A DNA stretch of 64,000 nucleotides from Streptomyces sp. 135 (GTDB taxonomy: Bacteria; Actinomycetota; Actinomycetes; Streptomycetales; Streptomycetaceae), in NCBI RefSeq assembly GCF_020026305.1, contig NZ_CP075691.1:3341001-3405000 (forward strand). The letters are read 5' to 3'. Positions 25,634-33,900 of this stretch are shown piece after piece; within the stretch, counting starts at the first letter, position 1, and each line of letters begins with the position of its first letter. The notes under the pieces were generated by a model. The model was not told the origin of the DNA and searched no databases. It worked only from the letters and a program-made list of their open reading frames with translations. The position numbers were made by a program, and so were the translations under genes.

Positions 25634-26003
25634 CGTGCTGGAAGACCCACGTCCGGTAGACCAGGAAGCGGAACGCCGAGGCCAGGACGATCGACAGCGC
25701 CTTGGCGATGTTCGAGCCGATCGGTCCGCTCATGTCCGCGCCGTGGTACGCCGCGTAGAACAGGACGCTCTCCATCGCGACGCCGATCCCGCTGAAGACG
25801 AAGAAGAGGGCGATCTGCCGCTTGGTGCGCGAGGCGCGGTCGCGGTAGGCGAAGAAGCGGAAGCCGAGGTAGTTGGTGCCCATGGCCACGCAGCTGGCCA
25901 GGACCGTCGCCGTCATCGGAGGCGAACCGAAGCCGTGCAGGAGGAGGTTGAAGACGAGGAGGTTGACGGCGACCCCGCTGCCGCCGACCACACCGAACTT
26001 CAC
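25617..26003 (-). CDS. GtrA-family flippase, N-terminus probably frame-shifted
   Basis: From GTG 26003 the 128-residue product is a four-helix GtrA protein (KFGVVGGSGVAVNLLVFNLL, NYLGFRFFAYRDR, FRFLVYRTWVFQ). GtrA proteins are thought to flip polyprenyl-phosphate sugars across the membrane. GtrA N-termini usually include a basic amphipathic stretch before KFG, and the same frame upstream does encode such a stretch (RLDLARLRRLALELV) but without a start codon. A well-placed ATG at 26119 overlaps the stop of the upstream transferase by 4 bp (ATGA), in a different frame that stops just before the GtrA core. A single-base change between 26003 and 26119 would join the two. Until that is resolved the start is uncertain. 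Confidence 0.7.
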   Translation of the reverse strand: MKFGVVGGSGVAVNLLVFNLLLHGFGSPPMTATVLASCVAMGTNYLGFRFFAYRDRASRTKRQIALFFVFSGIGVAMESVLFYAAYHGADMSGPIGSNIAKALSIVLASAFRFLVYRTWVFQHDARRH

Positions 26004-26115
26004 CAGCTCCAGGGCCAGCCTGCGCAGCCGCGCGAGGTCGAGGCGGGCGCGGCGGGCGGCGACGCCGGCAGGGCGGGCGGGGCGGCGGGCGGCGCCTCCT
26101 GGAGCGTGGGCGCCG

Positions 26116-26934
26116 TCATCCGCGCGCCCCCGAGCCGCGCGCGGACGCTCTCGCGTCGAGCCGCAGCTTCCACGGCATGACGATCGACTCCAGCTGCACC
26201 ATCAGGTTCATCTTCGACTCGCCGACCGTGCGGTCCTCGAAGTGGATCGGCACCTCCATGACACCGAAGCCGCGGCGCAGCGCGCGGTACTTCATCTCGA
26301 CCTGGAAGCTGTAGCCCGCGCTGTCCACGGAGGCCAGGTCGATGGCGCGCAGGGCGTCCGCGCGCCAGAGGTTGAAGCCGCCGGTGATGTCGCGGACGCG
26401 GGTGCCGAGGATGGTGCCCGCGTAGGCGTTGGCCCAGCGGGAGAGCAGCTTGCGGTGGGCGCCCCAGGCGTCCGAGAGCGTGCCGCCCTGGACGTACCGG
26501 CTGCCCATGACGACCCCCGCGTCGGTGGCGAGGGCGACCCCGAGCAGCTCGGCGACCTTGGCCACGGGGTGGCTGCCGTCCGCGTCCATCTGGAGTACGT
26601 AGTGCGCGCCCTCGGCGACGGCCCGCGCCATGCCCGCGGCGTAGGCCCGGCCGAGGCCGTCCTTCTCCGTGCGGTGCAGGACGCTCATGCGGGCGCTGCC
26701 GTACCGCTCGGCGAAGCGCTCGGCGATCTCACCGGTGCCGTCCGGGCTGGAGTCGTCGACGACGAGGAGGCGCAGGCCGGTCAGCGGGAGCGCCATCAGG
26801 GCCTCGGCCATGCCGGGCAGGTTCCCCGCCTCGTTGTACGTCGGCATGACGACGGTCAACGGAGTGGCGGCCCAGGCTTCGGGCAGCCGTGCGGCGAGGT
26901 CCTGGGAGAGGTTCTCGGGGGTGTTCACGGTCAT
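26116..26934 (-). CDS. DPM1/GtrB-like polyprenyl-phosphate glycosyltransferase
   Basis: This 272-residue GT2 protein shows the full set of dolichol/polyprenyl-phosphate mannose synthase motifs. They are VVMPTYNEAGNL, VVDDSSPDGTGEIAE, the metal site QMDADGSHP, GSRYVQGG, DITGGFNLWR and GYSFQVEM. The end FEDRTVGESKMN is equally typical. It lacks the C-terminal membrane helices of some family members. It should move a sugar from a nucleotide donor (GDP-Man or a UDP-sugar) to undecaprenyl phosphate at the inner membrane face. The following GtrA and GT-C genes would flip and use that product. The long divergent gap before it contains its promoter. Confidence 0.88.
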   Translation of the reverse strand: MTVNTPENLSQDLAARLPEAWAATPLTVVMPTYNEAGNLPGMAEALMALPLTGLRLLVVDDSSPDGTGEIAERFAERYGSARMSVLHRTEKDGLGRAYAAGMARAVAEGAHYVLQMDADGSHPVAKVAELLGVALATDAGVVMGSRYVQGGTLSDAWGAHRKLLSRWANAYAGTILGTRVRDITGGFNLWRADALRAIDLASVDSAGYSFQVEMKYRALRRGFGVMEVPIHFEDRTVGESKMNLMVQLESIVMPWKLRLDARASARGSGARG

Positions 26935-27299
26935 GGCTGGAGCCCTTCGGTGGTCCGCGGTCGATGGGTGGTCCGGTTACCTGCGCTGTGGATCTCGTAC
27001 CTCCGTCAGACAATCTCACCCACCTTAGACCAAATGCCCGAATTGGAATGGTATGGCGAATCTCATCACCCATTCCGCGCCACGGAGGCAACCAATCAGG
27101 CCACGGAGAACTCGGCCCGGGGTGGCCCCTGCGGCCCCTACCCCCACGAGAGCCGATCGGCGACACGGGCTCCGCCACCGAAGACGCCGGGAAGCGCGGC
27201 CACGTTGCCCGGCGGCGCGACCGCGCCACCGCGCGATACGCTCGCCCATCACACCGGCCGGGCCAGGGGGGCAGGCCAGGGGGCAGAGGGGGGCGGCAC
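26935..27299. other. Divergent intergenic region
   Basis: This gap separates the DPM1-like gene from the first kinase gene. It holds an inverted repeat, ggaatgg (27045-27051) and ccattcc (27070-27076), in a locally AT-richer stretch (about 27005-27076) that likely includes promoters. No coding similarity was seen, although an open frame upstream of the kinase crosses it. Confidence 0.6.
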
Positions 27300-28358
27300 A
27301 TGCGGGGCGCGGTTCCGAGGCCACTCGCGGTTCCGAAGCCGCTGCGGGACGACGACCCGCGGGACGTGTCCGGGTATCCACTGCTCGCGCGGATCGGCCA
27401 GGGCGGCATGGGCACCGTCTACCTCTCCCGCACCCGCGGCGGCCAGCCCGTCGCGCTGAAGCTGATCCGCGCCGAGTACACCCGAGAACCGCAGGGCCCC
27501 GCCTTCCGCGCGCGCTTCGCCCGCGAGGTGGCCACGGCCCGCCGCGTCTACGGCTACCACCTCATCCCCGTCGTCGACCACGACGCCGAGGCGGAGCTCC
27601 CCTGGCTCGCCACCCGCTACGTCCCCGGCCTCCCGCTCGACGACGCCCTCAGGGACCACGGCCCGCTGCCCGTCCCCACCGCGCTGCGGCTCGCCGCCTG
27701 CACGGCGTACGCCCTGGACGCCGTGCACACCGCGGGCGTCATCCACCGCGACGTGAAGCCGGGCAACATCCTGCTGGCCTCCGACGGGCCCTGGCTGCTC
27801 GACTTCGGCATCGCGCGGGCCGCGGGCGCCGCCACGCTCACCACCGTCGGCCGCCTCGTCGGCACGCCCCGCCACATGTCGCCCGAACACGCGCTGGGCC
27901 ACGAGGTCACGCCCGCCTCCGACGTGTTCACCCTGGGCCTGATCATCGCCGAGGCCGCCTGCGGCCACCACCCCTACGGCCGGGGCAACGGCCTGGCCAT
28001 CGCCGCGCGCATCGCGGGCACGGACCGCGAGCCCCCGGTCCTCGACGACGTGCCCGAACCGCTGCGCACCATCGCCGCCCACTGCCTGGCGCCGCGCCCC
28101 GAGGACCGCCCGACGGCCGCCGAGACGGCCCGCCTCTGCGAGGCCGAGGCGGTGACCCCGCGCCCCCTGCGCGACTTCACCGGATGGCTCCCGGCGCCCG
28201 TGGCCGAGGACGTGCGGCGCATCGAGGCGGCGTCGGCCCGGCCGCCGGGCGGGGGCGTGGCATTGGCGGAGGCGGAGACGGTCCGCGCCCTGCCGCCCAC
28301 GGCGCCGCTGACGGTGCGGGACGAGGAGTGGTCACGCCGCGTACGCCGCGAGACGTGA
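27300..28358 (+). CDS. Ser/Thr protein kinase (PknB-like, cytosolic)
   Basis: This 352-residue Hanks-type kinase starts at ATG 27300 after a GAGGGGGG-type site. It carries the Gly-rich loop IGQGGMGTV, VALK (ATP-binding Lys), HRDVKPGN, DFGIARA, an activation loop ending GTPRHMSPEHA, and DVFTLG. A short C-terminal tail follows the kinase fold near residue 285 with no membrane helix or sensor domain, so it is probably soluble. It shares a 57-bp identical DNA stretch with the kinase at 29077, showing close paralogy. Substrates are unknown; actinobacterial kinases often act on cell-wall and division proteins. Confidence 0.9.
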   Translation: MRGAVPRPLAVPKPLRDDDPRDVSGYPLLARIGQGGMGTVYLSRTRGGQPVALKLIRAEYTREPQGPAFRARFAREVATARRVYGYHLIPVVDHDAEAELPWLATRYVPGLPLDDALRDHGPLPVPTALRLAACTAYALDAVHTAGVIHRDVKPGNILLASDGPWLLDFGIARAAGAATLTTVGRLVGTPRHMSPEHALGHEVTPASDVFTLGLIIAEAACGHHPYGRGNGLAIAARIAGTDREPPVLDDVPEPLRTIAAHCLAPRPEDRPTAAETARLCEAEAVTPRPLRDFTGWLPAPVAEDVRRIEAASARPPGGGVALAEAETVRALPPTAPLTVRDEEWSRRVRRET

Positions 28359-28380
28359 GACGCGGGGCCCGCGCACCGGG

Positions 28381-28833
28381 TCAGCCGAGCTTGTCGACGG
28401 CCTGGTAGTACGTCCACGCCGTCCCGTCGCACGTGGCCTTCGTCGTGCCGCTGTACCGCGCGCACACCCTCTTCAGGTCCGCGTAAAAGGCGCTGTCGAG
28501 CCGCGCCTTGTTGGCGCTGAAGGTGCCCGCTTCCTTGTAGTTGCGGTAGCCGAAGTCGTGCCGGGCGCAGGAGGTCTTGAAGGGGAAGCCGAGGGGGTTG
28601 TCGGGCGAGGTGGAGCAGTAGTCGGTGGTCCAGTTGAACCCGTACGCGCTCCAGGCGCCCCGGTTCGCGTCGGCCGAGACCCAGGCCTGGTAACTGGCCA
28701 CGTCGGTCTGGGTCCAGCGGCTGAGCACCTGCGCCTTGTCGGCCGGCACGGCGGCCGCCGGGGCGGCGGTGACCCCCAGCCCGAGGGTGAGGGAAGCGGC
28801 GCCCACGGCAAGGGCGGCGATTCGACGACGCAT
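28381..28833 (-). CDS. Secreted phospholipase A2 (prokaryotic type)
   Basis: This 150-residue exported enzyme hydrolyses the sn-2 ester of phospholipids and needs calcium. A Sec signal peptide (MRRR, hydrophobic core to about residue 22, AAPAAAVPA cleavage region) leads to a mature protein of about 120 residues. It closely matches the Streptomyces violaceoruber PLA2 type: DNPLGFPF, CARHDFGYRNY with catalytic His92-Asp93, and WTYYQAV. Cys73, 89, 124 and 135 fit its two disulfides. It is convergent with kinase 1 and divergent from kinase 2. The upstream DNA has an 18-bp tandem repeat in an AT-rich island, so it may be tightly regulated. Confidence 0.94.
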   Translation of the reverse strand: MRRRIAALAVGAASLTLGLGVTAAPAAAVPADKAQVLSRWTQTDVASYQAWVSADANRGAWSAYGFNWTTDYCSTSPDNPLGFPFKTSCARHDFGYRNYKEAGTFSANKARLDSAFYADLKRVCARYSGTTKATCDGTAWTYYQAVDKLG

Positions 28834-28886
28834 GAGGTTTCCTCCAGTGGGGGGGAAATGACGCTGACGGACGTGCCCGGAACCCG

Positions 28887-28922
28887 CTGTACTCGACAGG
28901 CCTTCTGTGCTCGGCAGGCCTT
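28887..28922. repeat. Two 18-bp tandem repeats upstream of the phospholipase gene
   Basis: Units at 28887-28904 and 28905-28922 differ at only two positions (ctgtRctcgRcaggcctt). They lie 54-89 bp upstream of the phospholipase start and next to an AT-rich stretch, which suits an operator with two binding sites. Confidence 0.75.
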
Positions 28923-29076
28923 GGTTGGCTCAACAAGCCTTTATTTTCCAATAGTTGATGCCGCGACACATGAACTCCGGATCACGGAACTTCCCCCGGC
29001 ATAAGCGTGTCGTAAGCTCTGAACGCTTCACGCGCCGCAGGCGTCGCGCATCCACCGGGGGAGGCTCCCAACCACC

Positions 29077-30813
29077 ATGAGCAGCACCGAAATCCTCAGC
29101 CCCCTGGGGCCCCAGGACCCGAGAGAGGCCGCGGGCTACAGCCTCCTCGCCAGGATCGGCGAGGGCGGCATGGGCACCGTCTACCTCTCCCGCACCCGCG
29201 GCGGCCAGCCCGTCGCGCTCAAGGTGATCCGCCGCGAGTACGGCCAGGACGCCGACTTCCGCCGCCGCTTCGAGCAGGAGGTCCAGGCGGCCCGGCGCGT
29301 CCAGGGCTACCACCTGGTCCCGGTCGTGGACCACGACACCTCCGGCGAACTCCCGTGGCTCGCCTCCGCGTTCATCCCCGGCATCCCCCTGCACGACGCC
29401 CTCGCCGCGTACGGCCCGCTGCCCCTGCCCGCCGTCTTCCAGCTGATCGGCTGCGCGGCCCGCGCCCTGACCGCGATCCACGCCGCGGGCGTCATCCACC
29501 GCGACCTCAAGCCCAGCAACATCCTGCTGGGCTCCGGAGGTCCGTACGTCATCGACTTCGGCATCGCCCGCGCGGCCGACGCCACCCAGCTCACCCAGTC
29601 CGGCGGCCTGATCGGCACCCCGCAGTACATGTCGCCCGAGCACGCGCTCGGGGAGCAGGTCGGCCCGGCCACCGACGTCTTCTCGCTCGGCCTGATCGCG
29701 GCCGTCGCGGCCACCGGACGCCACCCCTACGGCGACGGCGGCGCCATCACCATCGCCGCGCAGATCGCGAACACGGCTCACCGGCCGCCGCAACTCGCCT
29801 CGTACGACGAAGAGTTGCGCACCCTTGTGGAGCGCTGCCTGGCCGCGGACCCGGCGGACCGGATCGGGGCGGCCGAGCTGGCCGAGTGGTGCGAGCGTGC
29901 GGCGGGACGGCCCCTGGCCCAGTTCGACGGCTGGCTCCCGCAGCCCCTCACCGCCGAGATCGCCCGTCGCGAGCAGTGGGCCCAGAATCCGCCGCCGCCG
30001 ACACCCCCGCAGGCCCCGGCCGCGCCCCCCACGGCCCCGCCCCCGCCGGCCACCGGCTACGGCTACCCGCAGGCCCCCGGCACCCAGCCCCCGCAGACCG
30101 GCCCCCACACGTTCGACCTGGCCCCGCAGCCCACGGCCCCCGCCCCCAAGCCCCGCGGCCGCGCCCGCCTCGTCCTGATCGCCGCCGCCCTGGTCATCGC
30201 GGTCGGCGCGGGCGCGGCCGCCGCGGTGTGGGTGGTGAACAAGAACGACAAGGGCGGCGACGACGAAGGCAAGAAGAACCACGACAAGCAGACCTCGGCG
30301 TCGGCGGACCCCCACGAGGACCCCACCCAGAAGGACCCCGTGGACCCGACGGGCGACCCCACCGGAAGCGCCGCGCCACCGCCGCCCGCCGAGGCGTCCT
30401 ACACCGTGCTCTTCAAGGACAAGCCGTTCACCGTCCGCACGCCCGGCTCACTCGACACGACGTACGTCGACCTCGACGAGCCCAAGGCGGACACCGGGGC
30501 CACCATGGACTCCGACCTGCGGGACATGATCATCAGGGACTCCCTGTGGGAGTTCGAGTCCACGGTGGGCAAGAGCGCGGGGACGACCGCGGAGCAGTGC
30601 AGGGCGGGCGCCGAGACCGACGCGCTGCCCGCCCAGGTCGGCGCCGACGACTTCGGCGAGCGCGGCCTCGTCACCAAGGGCACGCGCCTGTGCACGGTCA
30701 CCCGGGACGGCAACCTCGCCATGTACGAGATCAACGGCATGACCCCGGGCAAGTACGACTCAGACGTCCCCACGGTCACCGGCAAGGTCACCCTCTGGAA
30801 GATCAGCGACTGA
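29077..30813 (+). CDS. Membrane Ser/Thr protein kinase with extracytoplasmic domain
   Basis: This 578-residue kinase begins at ATG 29077 after GGGGGAGG. The kinase domain (about 20-280) has IGEGGMGTV, VALKVIR, HRDLKPSN, DFGIARA and GTPQYMSPEHA. A Pro/Ala-rich linker (about 305-365) leads to one membrane helix at about 368-390 (LVLIAAALVIAVGAGAAAAVWVV). Then come a Lys/Asp-rich stalk and an external domain of about 150 residues with two cysteines that is not a PASTA domain. It probably senses an outside signal and phosphorylates cytosolic targets. A strong bidirectional-looking terminator follows. Confidence 0.9.
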   Translation: MSSTEILSPLGPQDPREAAGYSLLARIGEGGMGTVYLSRTRGGQPVALKVIRREYGQDADFRRRFEQEVQAARRVQGYHLVPVVDHDTSGELPWLASAFIPGIPLHDALAAYGPLPLPAVFQLIGCAARALTAIHAAGVIHRDLKPSNILLGSGGPYVIDFGIARAADATQLTQSGGLIGTPQYMSPEHALGEQVGPATDVFSLGLIAAVAATGRHPYGDGGAITIAAQIANTAHRPPQLASYDEELRTLVERCLAADPADRIGAAELAEWCERAAGRPLAQFDGWLPQPLTAEIARREQWAQNPPPPTPPQAPAAPPTAPPPPATGYGYPQAPGTQPPQTGPHTFDLAPQPTAPAPKPRGRARLVLIAAALVIAVGAGAAAAVWVVNKNDKGGDDEGKKNHDKQTSASADPHEDPTQKDPVDPTGDPTGSAAPPPPAEASYTVLFKDKPFTVRTPGSLDTTYVDLDEPKADTGATMDSDLRDMIIRDSLWEFESTVGKSAGTTAEQCRAGAETDALPAQVGADDFGERGLVTKGTRLCTVTRDGNLAMYEINGMTPGKYDSDVPTVTGKVTLWKISD

Positions 30814-30836
30814 CTCCGCCGACTCCGCACAGGCAG

Positions 30837-30878
30837 AAGGGGGGCGCCCCGAGCCGCAAGGCCCGGGGCGCCCCCCTT
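30837..30878. terminator. Shared terminator between kinase and glutamate dehydrogenase
   Basis: Ggggggcgccccg (30839-30851) pairs perfectly with cggggcgcccccc (30864-30876); flanking AA and TT extend the stem. It lies between two convergent genes and ends in TTT on the plus strand. Confidence 0.8.
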
Positions 30879-30910
30879 TCACGTACCGCCGAAGACGCCT
30901 ATGAACGCCC

Positions 30911-33900
30911 CTATGAATGCGTACGCAGCAGAGTCCGCATCGTCCGCATCGCCACCGACAGGTTCGCCAGGTCGAACGCGTCCGAACTCTGGATCTCCTC
31001 CAGCGTCGCCCGCGCCCGGCTCAGGATCGGCGCGTTCTTCTCCTCCCACGCCTTGAAGCGCTCCTCGGGCGTGGCCGCGCCGTTCCCGGCGGCGAGGACG
31101 TCCGCCGTCAGCGCGGCGTGCGCCGCGTACAGGTCCTCGCGGATGGAGGCGCGCGCCATGGACTGCCAGCGGTCGGCCCGCGGCAGTTCGATGATGCGGT
31201 CCATGAGCTGGGTGATGCGCAGCCGGTCGGCGAGGTCGTAGTAGACCTCGGAGACGGCCATCGGATCCTTGCCCACCCGGTCGGCGACGGCGACGATGTC
31301 GAGCGTCGGGAAGGCGGACGAGAACCCGGCGACGCGCTGCGCGAGTTCGTCGGGGACGCCCGCGGCCGTCAGCTCGTCGCGGATGCCCTGGTACCACTCC
31401 AGGTCCGAGCCGCGCAGCAGGTTCGGCAGCTCGTCCCAGACCTGGGCGACGCCCTCGCCGAAGAAGGCGATGGTCTCGGCGAGCTGGAGCGGCTGCGGCC
31501 GGTTGTTGAGCAGCCAACGCGCGCCGCGCTCGACGAGACGGCGCGAGTGCAGCCGTACGCGGGTCTGGACGTCGGCGGCGACGACATTGTCGAGCGCTTC
31601 GACGGCGTCCCAGACCTCGCTGAGCCCGAAGATCTCCCGCGCGGCCAGCTGGGCCCGCACGATCTCCTCCAGCGAGGCGCCCGTCTCCTCCCGCAGCCGG
31701 TGCAGGAAGGTCGAACCACCGGCGTTCACCGTGTCGTTGACCAGGACGGTGGTGATGATCTCCCGGCGCAGCGCGTGCCCGTCGACCTGGTCGGGGAACC
31801 TCTCGCGCAGCGCCTTCGGGAAGTACGCGTGCAGCAGGCGCCGCAGGTACGGGTCGTCGGGCAGCGTCGTCTGGATCAGCTCGTCGGCGGCCGTGATCTT
31901 CGTGTAGGCGAGGAGGACGGCAAGCTCGGGCTGGGACAGGCCACGCCCGGCGTTGAGCAGCTCGCGGATCTGCCGGTCGTTGGGCAGGAACTCCAGGCTC
32001 CGGTCGAGGTGGCCCTGCTTGCCGAGGCGGCGCATGAAGCGCTGGTGGGCGTGGAGCAGGGACGGCGACTGGGCCACCGCGTTGCCCAGGGCGGTGTTCT
32101 GCGCGTAGTTGTTGCGCAGCACGAGCTGCCCGACCTCGTCGGTCATCTCGGCGAGCAGCTTGTTGCGCTGCTTGACGGTCATGTCGCCGTCGGTGACGAC
32201 CGCGTTGAGCAGGATCTTGATGTTCACCTCGTGGTCGGAGGTGTCCACGCCCGCGCTGTTGTCGATGGCGTCGGTGTTGATGCGGCCGCCGGCGCGCGCG
32301 AACTCGATGCGTCCCAGCTGGGTCAGGCCGAGGTTGCCGCCCTCGCCGACGACCTTCACGCGCAGGTCGGAGCCGTTGACGCGGATCGAGTCGTTCGCCT
32401 TGTCGCCGACGTCGGCGTTCGACTCGGCGGACGACTTCACGTACGTACCGATGCCGCCGTTCCACAGCAGGTCCACGGGGGCCTGGAGGATGGCCCGCAT
32501 CAGGTCGGCCGGGGTCATCTTGGCGACGCCGGTCTCGATGCCGAGGGCCCCGCGGATGTGGGCGTTGAGCTGGATCGCCTTGGCGGAGCGGGGGAAGATC
32601 CCGCCGCCGTTGGAGAGGAGCTTCTTGTCGTAGTCGGCCCACGAGGAGCGCGGCAGCTCGAAGAGGCGGCGGCGCTCGGCGTAGGAGGTCGCGGCGTCCG
32701 GCTTCGGGTCGATGAAGATGTGCCGGTGATCGAATGCGGCGACCAGCCGGATGTGCTCACTGAGCAGCATGCCGTTGCCGAAGACGTCACCGCTCATGTC
32801 ACCGACGCCGACGACCGTGAAGTCCTCGGACTGGGTGTCGCAGCCCAGCTCACGGAAGTGCCGCTTGACGGACTCCCAGGCGCCGCGGGCGGTGATGCCC
32901 ATGCCCTTGTGGTCGTACCCGGCGGAGCCGCCGGAGGCGAACGCGTCGCCGAGCCAGAAGTCGTAGTCCTCGGCGACCTTGTTGGCGATGTCCGAGAACG
33001 TCGCCGTGCCCTTGTCGGCGGCGACGACGAGGTAGGTGTCGTCCTCGTCGTGGCGCACCACGTCCACGGGCGGCACGACCTCACCGGCGACCAGGTTGTC
33101 GGTGATGTCGAGGAGGGCGGAGATGAACGTCTTGTAGCAGGCGACGCCCTCCGCCAGCCACGCGTCGCGGTCCACCGACGGGTCGGGCAGCTGCTTGGCG
33201 ACGAAGCCGCCCTTGGCACCGACGGGCACGATGACGGTGTTCTTCACCATCTGCGCCTTGACCAGGCCGAGGATCTCGGTACGGAAGTCCTCGCGCCGGT
33301 CGGACCAGCGCAGACCGCCGCGCGCGACCTTGCCGAAGCGCAGGTGGACGCCCTCGACGCGGGGCGAGTACACCCAGATCTCGTACGCGGGGCGGGGCGC
33401 GGGCAGGTCGGGGATGGCCTGCGGGTCGAACTTCATGGAGACGTAGGTGTGCGGCCGGCCGCTCTCCGTCTTCTGGAAGAAGTTCGTCCGCAGGGTCGCC
33501 TTGATGACGGTGAGGAACGACCGCAGGATGCGGTCCTCGTCCAGCGACGCGACCTGGTCGAGCGCGCCGTCCAACTCCTCCAGGAGGCCGTCGGTCAGCT
33601 CGGTGCCGGCGCGCTGGTGGTCCGGCGACATGCGCGCCTCGAAGAGCGAGACGAGCAGCCGGGTGGTGTGGACGTTGTTGCGGAGGGTGTCCTCCATGTA
33701 GTCCTGGCTGAAGGTGGCACCCGCCTGGCGCAGGTACTTGGCGTAGGCCCGCAGGACCATCGCCTGGCGCCAGTTGAGGCCCGCGCGCAGCACCAGCGAG
33801 TTGAAGCCGTCGACCTCGGCGGCGCCGGTCCAGGCGGCGGCGAAGGCCTCCTGGAAGCGCTCGCGGCCGTCGTCGGCGAGGTAGTCGCCGCTGCCGTTCG

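Noticed and set aside
26889..27299. N-terminal extension of the first kinase
   Set aside because: The stretch before Met 27300 has no similarity, and a ribosome-binding-like site precedes 27300.
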